A stretch of 64,000 nucleotides of DNA from Sporolactobacillus vineae DSM 21990 = SL153 (GCF_000377985.1 NZ_KB899042.1:62001-126000); one strand, 5' to 3'; positions 18,579-27,182 are shown, counted from the first letter of the stretch. A program made the numbers and translations. Notes: generated by a model not told the origin, from the sequence alone.

Positions 18579-19232
18579 TCACGGCAGTGAAGTAGTTGAC
18601 GATGTCGTCGTTGCCGTCGAAGCTGCTGAGCCGTTAAGTGCCGAATCTGCCGATGAACCGGAATCGGCCGGAGCCTTAAGCAGCGGCGTCACGGCTGCTG
18701 CTTTGGCTGCCGTCATGTTCTGCATGATCGACGCTTTTGTTTTATCATCCAGCATGTTCATATATTTTGCTGCCTGTTTGACAGAAAGCTTCTCGAATAT
18801 GGCTGCCGCCTTGACGGGATCCATATTCCGATACGTCTGTGCATAGACGGACTGGAGAGCTGCCTGTTTCTGACTTTTCTGCGCCTGATTCTGCTGGTTG
18901 GACTGGCTCTGCGCTTGTTTCAGCTGATTCTGCAGCTGTGCAATCTGGTCGGACTTATTCTTATTGTCATTCTGAAGCTGCTTAATCGTCCGGTTTTGAC
19001 CGGCAATCTGCTGTTTCAGACCCGACGTTGTTGCCGCAGGCGAATTAATCGACTGAACCGGCGGATTTTGTCCGGATCCAAAGAGCAGCGATTTCGCCTC
19101 ACTGATCGGATCGATTCCGGCAAGCTTGAGAAACAGACCGGTCAGCAGCAAAAGAAAGAGAAGCGGGATTAAAATGGCTAAGAGCACCTTGCCGAATTTT
19201 CTTCCAAAACCGGTCTTTTGTTTCTCGTCCAT
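18579..19232 (-). CDS. ylxF: MotE-family flagellar protein (YlxF)
   Basis: A 217-aa protein at the ylxF position. It has a short cytoplasmic start, one transmembrane helix (VLLAILIPLLFLLLLTGLFL, about residues 16-36), a Gln/Asn/Lys-rich coiled coil (about 75-125) and a C-terminal domain with YRNMDPVKAAAIFEKLSVKQ, the MgtE_N/MotE-like fold. In related bacteria MotE acts as a chaperone for the MotB stator protein. The extreme C-terminus is a Ser/Thr/Ala tail. It starts behind AAAGGAGGG. Confidence 0.85.
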   Translation of the reverse strand: MDEKQKTGFGRKFGKVLLAILIPLLFLLLLTGLFLKLAGIDPISEAKSLLFGSGQNPPVQSINSPAATTSGLKQQIAGQNRTIKQLQNDNKNKSDQIAQLQNQLKQAQSQSNQQNQAQKSQKQAALQSVYAQTYRNMDPVKAAAIFEKLSVKQAAKYMNMLDDKTKASIMQNMTAAKAAAVTPLLKAPADSGSSADSALNGSAASTATTTSSTTSLP

Positions 19233-19246
19233 TTGTCTCCCTCCTT

Positions 19247-19690
19247 TTACGATCGACTTGAAGCCGTACGCAGCATCGCAATTTCATCCATTTGTTTCAT
19301 ATCTTTTTTAACCTGATCGTGGTGATAAACAGCCATTTGCCTGGATTTGATTTTCTCGTACTTCTTAACCTCGATCGATTTTTCCTGAAGAACCGTCCGG
19401 AATTTTTCGAGATTTGTCTTCAGCTGCTGATAGAGCACCGTCTGCCGGGTGATCCGCTGATCAGTCCGGTCAATTTCACTGAGCTGCAGCTTCATGGATT
19501 CAATGGACGTCGGTTGTTTCATGCTGCCCTCCAGTTTTTTCTGGAACTGTTTTTTATCATCCAGCAGATGAATCAGTGTCCGGGCAACAGATTCGAGACG
19601 GTCGTAAAGATCCTGGTACTGCGCTTCAAGACTCTTTTGCTCACTTTCCGCGATTTTCATGATCCGTTCCAATCGATAATCAAACGGCAT
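19247..19690 (-). CDS. fliJ: FliJ, flagellar export chaperone
   Basis: A 147-aa protein, largely alpha-helical coiled coil and rich in Lys, Gln and Glu, as expected for FliJ, which links the FliI ATPase ring to FlhA. It begins MPFDYRLERIMKIAESE. An ATG at 19696 is also possible; 19690 has better spacing to AAGGG. It overlaps the fliI 3' end by about 11 bases. The call rests on composition plus position. Confidence 0.85.
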   Translation of the reverse strand: MPFDYRLERIMKIAESEQKSLEAQYQDLYDRLESVARTLIHLLDDKKQFQKKLEGSMKQPTSIESMKLQLSEIDRTDQRITRQTVLYQQLKTNLEKFRTVLQEKSIEVKKYEKIKSRQMAVYHHDQVKKDMKQMDEIAMLRTASSRS

Positions 19691-21008
19691 GCTCATTCAT
19701 CCCTTTTCCAAATACCGTCTCAAGCTGTCTGATCGCTTCCTCAAGCGTCACTTTCTGATCTTCCGGCTGCCTCAGATAACTGAGGATCTTGGGATGAAAC
19801 TGAATGGCTTCATCGATCGCCGCCGAGCTCCCGGACTTATACGCGCCAATATTGATCAAATCTTCGGAATCCGTATACTGAGCCAGCAGTTTCCGAAAAT
19901 AACCCGCTGCCTTCAGCTGTTCGGGACTGTCGATTTCAGACATAACCCGGCTCACACTCTTAAGCAGATTAATGGCAGGATATTGCCCTTTCTGTGCCAG
20001 CGCGCGATCCAGTACGATATGGCCGTCAAGGATTCCGCGGGCCGTATCGGAAACCGGTTCATCGAAGTCGTCACCGTCGACCAGTACCGTATAGAAAGCA
20101 GTTATTGAACCGTTTCTGTCATTGCCGGCACGTTCCAGCAGCCGCGGCAGTAAAGCAAAAACCGATGGCGGATAGCCCTTGGTTGTCGGCGGTTCCCCGA
20201 CAGCCAGCCCGATCTCCCGCTGACTCATCGCCACTCGCGTCAGCGAATCCATCATCAGCAGCACGTCTTTTCCTTTGGATCGAAAGTATTCGGCAATAGC
20301 CGTCGCTGTCATCGCCCCTTTTATTCTGAGCAACGCGGGCTGATCACTGGTCGCCACAATGACAATCGAACGCTTCATGCCTTCAGGGCCGAGATCCTTC
20401 TCGAGAAACTCCCTGACTTCACGGCCTCGCTCACCGATCAGTGCGATGACATTCAGATCGGCAGATGTATTTCGCGCGATCATGCCCATCAATGTACTCT
20501 TGCCGACACCGCTGCCGGCAAAAATACCGACACGCTGGCCCTTTCCAACCGTCAGCAGCCCGTTGATCGACCGGATGCCCAGTTCGATTTGTTCGGAGAT
20601 CCGCGGACGTTCCAGGGGATCCGGAGGTTTCTGATTTGTCGGAACGGTGTCAAAGCCTTTTGAAAAATGCATCCGTGACAACGGATCACCCAGACTGTCG
20701 CAGACCTGACCGATCAGTTCGTCGCTAACCTTGACCTCAAGCGGCTTCCCCGTCGCTTCAACGAGGCATCCTGGAGAGATATGTGCCACCGACGTGTAGG
20801 GCATCAGCAGAATTTCTTCATCTTTAAAGCCGACCACTTCGGCTTTAATGTTCCGGCCACCGTTTTTCAAGTGAATCGTGCAGACGTCGCCTACCGAAGA
20901 TTCCGGTCCGTTAGACGCGATTAACAGTCCGACCACGCGGCTGATTTTTCCAAACCGCCGGTAGCTGTCCATGGAACTGAGCGAGTCAACCAGCAGATCC
21001 ACATCCAT
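19680..21008 (-). CDS. fliI: FliI, flagellar export ATPase
   Basis: A 442-aa F1-beta-like ATPase that drives type III export. Walker A is AGSGVGKS (about residues 164-171), Walker B DVLLMMDSLTR, and the GLAVGEPPTTKGYPPSVFAL signature is present. The ATG overlaps the fliH stop by one base. Length equals the family norm (B. subtilis 440 aa). Confidence 0.97.
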   Translation of the reverse strand: MDVDLLVDSLSSMDSYRRFGKISRVVGLLIASNGPESSVGDVCTIHLKNGGRNIKAEVVGFKDEEILLMPYTSVAHISPGCLVEATGKPLEVKVSDELIGQVCDSLGDPLSRMHFSKGFDTVPTNQKPPDPLERPRISEQIELGIRSINGLLTVGKGQRVGIFAGSGVGKSTLMGMIARNTSADLNVIALIGERGREVREFLEKDLGPEGMKRSIVIVATSDQPALLRIKGAMTATAIAEYFRSKGKDVLLMMDSLTRVAMSQREIGLAVGEPPTTKGYPPSVFALLPRLLERAGNDRNGSITAFYTVLVDGDDFDEPVSDTARGILDGHIVLDRALAQKGQYPAINLLKSVSRVMSEIDSPEQLKAAGYFRKLLAQYTDSEDLINIGAYKSGSSAAIDEAIQFHPKILSYLRQPEDQKVTLEEAIRQLETVFGKGMNEHAV

Positions 21009-21763
21009 CAGGCATGTTCCTCCATAATTTCCCTGAGTTTTTGCTTAATAACAGTAAGCTGGCTGTCTATGCCGGCATCAATCCGTCCGAATTCAGTTTC
21101 GATGATGCAGGCATGATCCTGCAAATCACCATCGGCATAGATACAAATCCCGGCATTCCGCACGAGTGCATCAAGTTCTTCCTTATGTATATCAAGTGTG
21201 GCAAAGTGATCCGGCGGAACAATAATCTTCACCGTTTTCTGATCTTTGACTTCGCGAACCGCCTTTGCTACGAGTGAAAACCATTTATCCTCGTCGGAAG
21301 CAATGGAGACGCTGAGAATTTTTTCAGCAACGGCCATGGATAATTTCAAAATGTCCGGTTCGGCAGCGGCAATTTTTTTCTGATAGTCTGTCCGCATCCG
21401 ATCGACAAGCTGATTCGCCTGGTCGATCCGTTTCTGCCAGTCAGCTTTTCCCGCCTGCAACCCTTGACTGAATCCAGCCTTATATCCTGCCTGACGGTTC
21501 TCCTCATAAGCTGCTTTCTGTGCTCTTTCCGCTTTTTCTTTCTGCGCCTGGAGTTCCGCTTCAATTTCCGATTTCTGCTCTTTTGCCGCATCCAGAATCT
21601 GAGCCGCCTGCTTCCGGGCCTGACCGATTCGCTCTTCTAAGGTCTGGTTGACCGATTTTGCCGTTCCATCGGTTAATTCTTCAGGGGGGGCAATCGTTGT
21701 CAGCCGGACGACCTTGCCTTGACCTGCCCGCTCAGGAGATTTGATCACATTAGACAATGACAT
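21008..21763 (-). CDS. fliH: FliH, regulator of the export ATPase
   Basis: A 251-aa soluble protein with a long Ala/Glu/Gln/Lys coiled coil (about residues 40-125) and a globular C-terminal domain (AEPDILKLSMAVAEKILSVS onward) typical of FliH. It negatively regulates FliI and anchors it to the C ring. The ATG lies in the end of fliG (14-base overlap) behind GGGAGA. Confidence 0.9.
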   Translation of the reverse strand: MSLSNVIKSPERAGQGKVVRLTTIAPPEELTDGTAKSVNQTLEERIGQARKQAAQILDAAKEQKSEIEAELQAQKEKAERAQKAAYEENRQAGYKAGFSQGLQAGKADWQKRIDQANQLVDRMRTDYQKKIAAAEPDILKLSMAVAEKILSVSIASDEDKWFSLVAKAVREVKDQKTVKIIVPPDHFATLDIHKEELDALVRNAGICIYADGDLQDHACIIETEFGRIDAGIDSQLTVIKQKLREIMEEHA

Positions 21764-22766
21764 CGTCTCCCTTCCCGCGGGCGATCACGATTTCACCTGC
21801 ATCCTCCAGCTTGCGGATCGTACTGACAATACGTGTCTGTGCTTCTTCCACATCATGAAGCCGCACAGGACCCATGTATTCCATTTCCTCTTTGAAACTG
21901 GCCGCCATGCGTTCCGACATGTTGCGGAACAGCAGATCTTTGACCTCATCGCTTGCTGTGCGCATCGCAAGAATCAGATCCTCGTTCTCGCTTTCACGAA
22001 TAACCCGCTGGATTGCGCGATCATCCAGGACAATGATATCTTCGAAGACAAACATGCGTTTCTTGATTTCTTCAGCCAGATCGGGATCACTCTCTTCCAG
22101 CTGCTCCATGATGTTCTTCTCAGTCGTGCGGTCCACACCGTTCAGCACATTAACTGCAGAGGCGATGCCCCCAGTCCGGGTATAATCCTGACTTCCGGCC
22201 GTACTGGATACTTTTTTCTCAAGAACCCGTTCCACTTCGGAAATGATTTCCGGAGAAGTCCGGTCCATCACGGCAATACGTTTGGCAATATCTGCCTGAA
22301 CCTCTACAGGCAGGGACGACAGAACAGTCGCTGCCTGATCCGGATCAAGATAGGACAGAATCAATGCGATGGTCTGCGGATGCTCATTCTGAACAAAGTT
22401 CAGTATTTGCTGCGGATCGCTTTTCCTCATAAAATCAAATGGCCGGACTTGCAGCGTTGAAGTCAGCCTCTGGATCACGTCGTTAGCCGGTTTTTCTCCA
22501 AGCGCTTTTTCCAGAATCTGTTTGGCGTAGCCAATACCGCCCTGAGAGATATATTCCTGAGCCTTGGCCGTCTGAAAGAATTCGTCAATGACCTGATTTT
22601 TTTCATCTGAATCAATCTTATGCGCGTTGGAAATTTCAAGCGTCAGGTCCTCAATTTCCTGCTCTGTAAGATGCTTGAATATCGCTGCGGAAACATCGGT
22701 ACCCAGTGCAATCATGAGAATGGCCGCTTTTTGTTTTCCGTTCAGTTTGACTCTTCGTTCAGCCAA
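21750..22766 (-). CDS. fliG: FliG, motor switch protein
   Basis: A 338-aa C-ring protein that meets the stator to generate torque, the same length as B. subtilis FliG. It begins ERRVKLNGKQKAAILMIALG, has the middle EHPQTIALILSYLDPDQAA motif, and its C-terminal domain has MFVFEDIIVLDDRAIQRV with the charged torque residues. I chose the TTG at 22766 behind GGGGTGATT; a GTG at 22775 would add three residues. Confidence 0.96.
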   Translation of the reverse strand: MAERRVKLNGKQKAAILMIALGTDVSAAIFKHLTEQEIEDLTLEISNAHKIDSDEKNQVIDEFFQTAKAQEYISQGGIGYAKQILEKALGEKPANDVIQRLTSTLQVRPFDFMRKSDPQQILNFVQNEHPQTIALILSYLDPDQAATVLSSLPVEVQADIAKRIAVMDRTSPEIISEVERVLEKKVSSTAGSQDYTRTGGIASAVNVLNGVDRTTEKNIMEQLEESDPDLAEEIKKRMFVFEDIIVLDDRAIQRVIRESENEDLILAMRTASDEVKDLLFRNMSERMAASFKEEMEYMGPVRLHDVEEAQTRIVSTIRKLEDAGEIVIARGKGDDVIV

Positions 22767-22780
22767 TGGAATCACCCCGC

Positions 22781-24373
22781 TTATCGATCATCGGACATCC
22801 AGCCTCTGAGCAATTTGACAAAGTCATCCGGCTTCTGCCGGGCCAGCCGCTCCAGGTCATTATACTTTCGCTGCTCTGGCGTTTCTTTATTGAGCGCCGC
22901 AGCGAGTTCATCTTCCTGTGGCACAGATTCATCAGCTGTCGCAGCGGCATTGACCTCCTCGGTTTTCCGCCGCCTTCTTAATATAATCCAGGTAATGACA
23001 CCGGCAGCTGCCGCCAGCACCGCACCGCCAATCACATAAGGCCAGATACCCCATCCTGACTGAACCGGCGGCGTCACCTGACCGTTGAGGCGGCCGACAG
23101 AAACGTAGGTTTTCTGATTGATCTGGGCTGCAGGAATTTCCTGGCCCTGGTTGTCTGAGATCGACGTCTCGACCACCGAGTTTAGGATGCTTTTCACATC
23201 ATTGATCCTTTGCTGTGACAACGAGTTCACGTTATTCACGTTTGGCGGTTCGATCAGTACCTGAATCCCAAGATCTGTGACTTTGTAAGGACTGTGCGTG
23301 ATATCCTTATGTATTCTGTTGAATTCATAATTGACGCGGTCTTCCACCTTCTGGTAATTTCCGTTGCCATTCGTCCCCGCCTGGTATGTAGGTACATCGT
23401 TGGTACCGGTTCCTGCCTGACCTGCCGCGCCTGTACCGGTATAGGTTTCTGCAATGTGTTCCGTGCTGGTCTGAAGGCCTTCCATGGTTTGCTGGTTCAC
23501 CGGCAGTACAAGATCCTGCTTTTCTTTGGTTCGGGTCATATCAACATTTGCCGTGACATTGACCAGAACCTTTCCCTGCCCCATCATGGTCGTCAGCATC
23601 TGAGTGACCCGGCGCTGAATATTATCCTCAACATTTCGCGTGATCTGTTCCTGCGTCTGGTAGGCCGACATCGTCGAATCGCCCGATCCGCCACTGTTCA
23701 GATCGTAATAGTTGTAATACTGGTCCATGATGACAATATTATGTTCAGGCAGATTCGGCACACTTTTAGAGATCAGATGATAAAGGCCCCTTACCTGGGC
23801 ATTGCTGAGCTGATACCCGGGATCGACATTAAGGACAACAGATGCAGACGCCTGACTCTGATTCTTCTGATTGCTGACCCACACATCTTCCGGAGGCAGG
23901 GTGATCATCACTTTAGCCGATTTAACACCTTTGCTGTTCGAGATCAGGTTTGCCAGTTCGGTTTGCATGGCAGCGCGCTGAAGCACTTCAAATTGCCTGT
24001 CGGTCATGCCGAATCCGGCATTCTGTCCAAAAAATGAATAATCAATCTGACCGGTCTTGGGGATCCCCTGGGCTGCCAGACTGACTTTAAGCTGATTCAC
24101 CTGACTGGACGGTACGCTGATCGTTGTCCCGCCGTTGGATAACTTGTAAGGTACTTTCTGGCTCTTCAGGGCGTCCGTAATCTGACCGGCTTCGTTGGTC
24201 GACAGGTTACTGTATAAGGGTGCATAGTGCTTAACATTCGTCAGCAGCAGCACCAGTATTAAGACAATCAGCAATCCGGCAGCACCGCTGGTAAACCAGA
24301 TTTTCTTTTTTTTCGGCAATTCTGCCCAATAACTGCGTATCCTGCGATACCAGCCCTGTATTTTCTCTTTCAT
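22781..24373 (-). CDS. fliF: FliF, MS-ring protein
   Basis: A 530-aa protein forming the membrane MS ring. It has an N-terminal transmembrane helix (about residues 26-46, WFTSGAAGLLIVLILVLLLT), the YscJ-type ring domain with LSTNEAGQITDALKSQKVPY, a Gly/Thr/Asn-rich central loop, a second transmembrane helix near 445-465 and a C-terminal FliG-binding tail. ACGGAGGAAATT precedes the ATG. Confidence 0.97.
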   Translation of the reverse strand: MKEKIQGWYRRIRSYWAELPKKKKIWFTSGAAGLLIVLILVLLLTNVKHYAPLYSNLSTNEAGQITDALKSQKVPYKLSNGGTTISVPSSQVNQLKVSLAAQGIPKTGQIDYSFFGQNAGFGMTDRQFEVLQRAAMQTELANLISNSKGVKSAKVMITLPPEDVWVSNQKNQSQASASVVLNVDPGYQLSNAQVRGLYHLISKSVPNLPEHNIVIMDQYYNYYDLNSGGSGDSTMSAYQTQEQITRNVEDNIQRRVTQMLTTMMGQGKVLVNVTANVDMTRTKEKQDLVLPVNQQTMEGLQTSTEHIAETYTGTGAAGQAGTGTNDVPTYQAGTNGNGNYQKVEDRVNYEFNRIHKDITHSPYKVTDLGIQVLIEPPNVNNVNSLSQQRINDVKSILNSVVETSISDNQGQEIPAAQINQKTYVSVGRLNGQVTPPVQSGWGIWPYVIGGAVLAAAAGVITWIILRRRRKTEEVNAAATADESVPQEDELAAALNKETPEQRKYNDLERLARQKPDDFVKLLRGWMSDDR

Positions 24374-24415
24374 AATTTCCTCCGTTCAGCTTGCCCGAGT
24401 GCACAGATCGTATGT

Positions 24416-24718
24416 CTATACCTGCATCCTCATGATTTCCTGATAGGCTGCGACGACCCGGTCTCTCACCTGAACGGTTGTTTTTAACAGGACATCTGCT
24501 TTCTGCATCGCAATCATCACACTGTGGAGATCTGCATTGCTGCTCCCATTTGCCAGACCGGTCACCATCTGGTCGGCTGAAGTCACCGACTGATTCACTG
24601 TGCCCAGTGCCTGGTTTAAAGCATTGGAAAAAGAAGTCTGTGCACCTGCCGCGCTTTGCGAAGCAGCAGGTGCAGCATTCACTGCCTGATTCATACTAAC
24701 CGGTGCCACACTCACCAT
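24416..24718 (-). CDS. fliE: FliE, MS ring-rod junction protein
   Basis: A 100-aa protein with the FliE C-terminal signature DLHSVMIAMQKADVLLKTTV followed by QVRDRVVAAYQEIMRMQV. The N-terminal third is Ala/Ser/Gln-rich. It sits between flgC and fliF as usual. Confidence 0.94.
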   Translation of the reverse strand: MVSVAPVSMNQAVNAAPAASQSAAGAQTSFSNALNQALGTVNQSVTSADQMVTGLANGSSNADLHSVMIAMQKADVLLKTTVQVRDRVVAAYQEIMRMQV

Positions 24719-24725
24719 TTATCGC

Positions 24726-25169
24726 CTACCTTCCGATTTGCAGTGCTGATGTGAGCATGTTCTTTTCACCATTCATCGCCGTGACATTGGCTTCATAGGA
24801 TCGGTTTGCCTCCATCATGTCGACCATTTCTTTGAGCGGATCAACATTGGGTTCCCTGACATACCCGTTAGCATTCGCATCAGGGCTGGACGGATCATAT
24901 TTCATTGGATAAGGAGCAGGATCCTCCGTGACCGAAGCAACTTCTGTTCCTCCGGCAGAAGAACCCAGTGCCTGATGAAGCATCGAATCGAACGATCGAT
25001 CGACCGTCTTCAGATTCACCACTTTTCGTGTGTAAGGCTGCCACTGACCATTCACCCGGCGTTCACGTGTCGTGTCGGCATTGGCGATGTTCGCTGAGGC
25101 CACATCCATTCTGAATCGCTGAGCCGTAAGACCGGATGCCGAAATGTCCAGTCCGCTGAACATACCCAT
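24726..25169 (-). CDS. flgC: FlgC, proximal rod protein
   Basis: A 147-aa rod subunit: N-terminal SGLDISASGLTAQRFRMDVA and IANADTTR; C-terminal NVDPLKEMVDMMEANRSYEA. The ATG (25169) overlaps the flgB stop by one base and follows a run of Gs; a second ATG (25163) is possible. Confidence 0.95.
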   Translation of the reverse strand: MGMFSGLDISASGLTAQRFRMDVASANIANADTTRERRVNGQWQPYTRKVVNLKTVDRSFDSMLHQALGSSAGGTEVASVTEDPAPYPMKYDPSSPDANANGYVREPNVDPLKEMVDMMEANRSYEANVTAMNGEKNMLTSALQIGR

Positions 25170-25549
25170 TACTGAGTCCCCCCCAATACCGTGTTGAATC
25201 TCTGAAACTGATCCGCTGCCGCCCGGGTCAGAGTTTGATAGAGAAATTGATTTCTGGAAAGCTGTGACATTTCATGGTCGATATCGACGTTGTTTCCATT
25301 ATTCTGGATTGTGCCGGAATTATCTGTCACGGTCTGGTAACCGGTATCTGAAGAATCCGAGAAGGGTATGTGGCCGGGCTCCGTCCTGTGCGCCTGCAGT
25401 GCACCTTGTAGAGCGTCGTCAAAAACGACCGTTTGTGCTTTATACCCCGGTGTATCCACATTCGCAATATTCTTTGAAATGGCATTTTGTTCTGTCATGG
25501 AGCGATTAAGTGATGTCTCAATAGCTCCGAGCGGCGTTGTCGCAAACAT
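25169..25549 (-). CDS. flgB: FlgB, proximal rod protein; first gene of the fla/che operon
   Basis: A 126-aa rod subunit with QNAISKNIANVDTPGYKAQT, the hallmark of rod proteins. The ATG at 25549 is 10 bases from AGGAGG; the ATG at 25558 sits directly on the Shine-Dalgarno sequence and is unlikely. It opens the operon that runs off the left edge of the window. A sigma-D-like promoter lies upstream at 25686-25711. Confidence 0.94.
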   Translation of the reverse strand: MFATTPLGAIETSLNRSMTEQNAISKNIANVDTPGYKAQTVVFDDALQGALQAHRTEPGHIPFSDSSDTGYQTVTDNSGTIQNNGNNVDIDHEMSQLSRNQFLYQTLTRAAADQFQRFNTVLGGTQ

Positions 25550-25597
25550 CAGCACCATACCTCCTGACTTTCCAGATATTGTTCATATAAGTACATT

Positions 25598-25605
25598 TTA
25601 TCAAC
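25598..25605 (-). repeat. Second copy of the GTTGATAA element in the flgB leader
   Basis: On the minus strand GAAGTTGATAA occurs here and again at 25686-25696, about 88 bases apart. The more distal copy matches the -10 of a sigma-D promoter. This one has only a weak TAGA 13 bases upstream, so it may be a weaker second start or chance. Confidence 0.3.
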
Positions 25606-25685
25606 TTCTCCCATTCTGTCTACAACTATCTCTCTCATTCGACTTCAGCTGACACAATATTTAGCTTGATCCAGGTACTAAAGAC

Positions 25686-25711
25686 TTATCAACTTCCACT
25701 TTTATCCTTTA
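25686..25711 (-). promoter_or_regulatory. Candidate sigma-D promoter for flgB/fla-che
   Basis: On the minus strand TAAA (25708-25711), 14 bases, then GTTGATAA (25686-25693). The sigma-D consensus is TAAA, 14-16 bases, GCCGATAA, so 6 of 8 positions of the -10 match. It lies about 137 bases upstream of the flgB start. B. subtilis also has a sigma-D promoter upstream of flgB. I could not pick out a convincing sigma-A promoter in the same gap. Confidence 0.45.
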
Positions 25712-25805
25712 ATCAAAGTTTAAACGATCCGTTTGCGCCATTGCCATGTCTACTATTTAATGAATAGTGCAAGAAACAAGGACTTATGTAACCCCCGGAA
25801 AAGCC

Positions 25806-25822
25806 GGTCTGTCGGACAGACC
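25806..25822. repeat. Inverted repeat, 8 + 8 bases around one base
   Basis: GGTCTGTC and GACAGACC flank a single G. It could be a dimeric-protein operator in the fla/che upstream region, or a second small terminator stem (7 bp, 3-base loop) behind codY. No established operator is recognised. Confidence 0.35.
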
Positions 25823-25876
25823 AATGTTTCTATCGTCTGAAGAAGGTTTGCATCGAAAATTGTGTACACAAAAATA

Positions 25877-25917
25877 AGGACTTTTGGTTACAAAATGGAA
25901 AATAATCCAAAAGTCCT
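25877..25917 (-). terminator. Terminator downstream of codY
   Basis: AGGACTTTTGG and CCAAAAGTCCT (11 bp perfect stem) surround a 19-base loop. On the minus strand the stem is followed by TTATTTTTGTG. It starts 46 bases after the codY stop and separates codY from the fla/che operon. Confidence 0.75.
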
Positions 25918-25962
25918 ATACTTAAAATGCGTATTCAGCTGTCCGCTTTACCGATGCGCTAC

Positions 25963-26739
25963 TTATTCACTCTTAATTCTGTTCAGTTCAACAAGGAATT
26001 TATCATTCAGCACTTTGATAAACGTACCTTTCATTCCCAAAGACGTGGATTCAATCACACCGGCACTCTCCAGTTTCCTGAGCGCGTTAACAATGACTGA
26101 ACGGGTAATGCCGACCCGGTCGGCTATTTTGCTGGCAATAAGCCGGCCTTCTTTCCCGTTCAGCTGTTCGAAGATATGCTCCACTGCCTCTTTCTCACTG
26201 AATGACAGCGACTTGATCGCCATCTGAACAATCGCTTTCTCACGAGCTTCTTCTTCAACCTCGTCGGTCTTCTCCCGAAGAATTTCCATGCCGACAACCG
26301 TTGCACCATACTCGGCAAGAATCAAATCCTCATCGGTAAACGGTTCATTCAGTCTGGAAAGGAGCAAAGTCCCGAGCCGTTCGCCGCCGCCGACAATCGG
26401 GACAACGGTCGTCAGCCCATTCGCGAATAAGTCTTTATTCTCATACGGAAATCCTGTAAATTCGCTGTTTACGTCAAGATTCGACGAGGTTTCCGTGACA
26501 CTGAACAAATGTTTTGTGTAGGTCTCCGGAAGCTGCCGGGTTTTGAACATTTTTTGGATACGTTCATTTTCAAACTCCAGTTTTAACGAGAGACCGAGAA
26601 TTTTGCCACGCCTGCTGACGACAAACGTGTTCGTCTGAATCACATCTCTCAGTGTCCTGGCCATCTCGTTAAAATCGACTTGTGTCTTCGTACCTTGAAG
26701 CAAATGATTGATCTTCCTGGTTTTTTCCAATAACGTCAT
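25963..26739 (-). CDS. codY: CodY, GTP/branched-chain amino acid-sensing repressor
   Basis: A 258-aa global regulator. The N-terminal GAF domain (about 1-155) binds isoleucine and valine; the C-terminal winged helix (about 180-258) has the recognition region [29 protein letters not shown] precedes the ATG. In B. subtilis codY follows xerC-hslV-hslU; here those three are absent and a 443-base gap separates codY from trmFO, so it probably has its own promoter. Confidence 0.97.
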   Translation of the reverse strand: MTLLEKTRKINHLLQGTKTQVDFNEMARTLRDVIQTNTFVVSRRGKILGLSLKLEFENERIQKMFKTRQLPETYTKHLFSVTETSSNLDVNSEFTGFPYENKDLFANGLTTVVPIVGGGERLGTLLLSRLNEPFTDEDLILAEYGATVVGMEILREKTDEVEEEAREKAIVQMAIKSLSFSEKEAVEHIFEQLNGKEGRLIASKIADRVGITRSVIVNALRKLESAGVIESTSLGMKGTFIKVLNDKFLVELNRIKSE

Positions 26740-26755
26740 AGAAAGTTCCTCCTGA

Positions 26756-26986
26756 TTGAGTTTCTTGCATGAACCATCAATACTTGTCCTGAACTGCCGG
26801 CAGTGCCAATCGGAACTGAGACAGTTTCAAGTGAAAATTCTGACAAAGGATGACAAAAAAGTGCACGATGACCTCATCAAGCAGATGACCCCTTATGTAT
26901 TCCGAGTCCTGTTTGAACGGTATCCAGAGACCATTTCTTTATCTGTGGCGACTTTTCCGTCCGGGTTGTCTCCTGCTGCATTTTGA
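26756..26986 (+). CDS. Short ORF of unknown identity, doubtful
   Basis: 76 codons, divergent from codY, starting at a TTG without a recognisable Shine-Dalgarno sequence. Codon use in the middle ([20 protein letters not shown] region) resembles that of the neighbouring genes, and an NCRQCQSE CxxC motif occurs near residue 13. A GTG at about 26862 behind AAGGATGA would give a shorter version. It may be a gene remnant or chance; no family is recognised. Confidence 0.2.
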   Translation: MSFLHEPSILVLNCRQCQSELRQFQVKILTKDDKKVHDDLIKQMTPYVFRVLFERYPETISLSVATFPSGLSPAAF

Positions 26987-27097
26987 AAACAAGCGAAAGT
27001 CCGTTCCCCAGCAGCAATAAATATTGCCAGCATTCGGATCGGACTTGTTGTGATCAGTCACTCAGCACATTGACTTGCCATTCTGAAAATAAGCGAA
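26979..27097. repeat. Direct repeat, 19 bases, copies 100 bases apart
   Basis: CATTTTGAAAACAAGCGAA (26979-26997) and CATTCTGAAAATAAGCGAA (27079-27097) match at 17 of 19 positions. On the minus strand the second copy includes ATTTTCAGAA, which matches about 10 of 15 positions of the CodY box (AATTTTCWGAAAATT). Both lie 240-360 bases upstream of codY. Confidence 0.5.
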
Positions 27098-27141
27098 CCT
27101 TTCAGTCATATCACACTGATCTCATTGAGCGGCTTCTTTGC

Positions 27142-27170
27142 CTTATAATGGTAACATAAGCGCGTATGAA
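27142..27170 (-). promoter_or_regulatory. Possible sigma-A promoter for codY
   Basis: On the minus strand TTCATA (27165-27170), 17 bases, TATAAG (27142-27147). The -10 is good (5 of 6) and the -35 moderate (4 of 6). It sits just after the trmFO stop and would give a long, about 400-base codY leader. Other starts closer to codY are not excluded. Confidence 0.3.
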
Positions 27171-27182
27171 TCGCAACATAAT

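Larger units (their letters stand above)
25550..25962. other. codY-flgB intergenic region (about 410 bases)
   Basis: No gene is evident. From codY towards flgB it holds the codY terminator hairpin (25877-25917), a compact inverted repeat GGTCTGTC-G-GACAGACC (25806-25822), a second inverted repeat ACTATT-TAATG-AATAGT (25752-25768) and the sigma-D-like site (25686-25711). The Shine-Dalgarno sequence of flgB ends the region. Confidence 0.6.
26740..27182. other. trmFO-codY gap (443 bases) where xerC, hslV and hslU are expected
   Basis: The region holds no confident gene. It contains a 76-codon plus-strand frame (26756-26986), a 19-base direct repeat at 26979 and 27079, and a possible minus-strand promoter (27142-27170). 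I could not recognise any fragment of XerC, HslV or HslU in either strand by eye. Confidence 0.55.
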
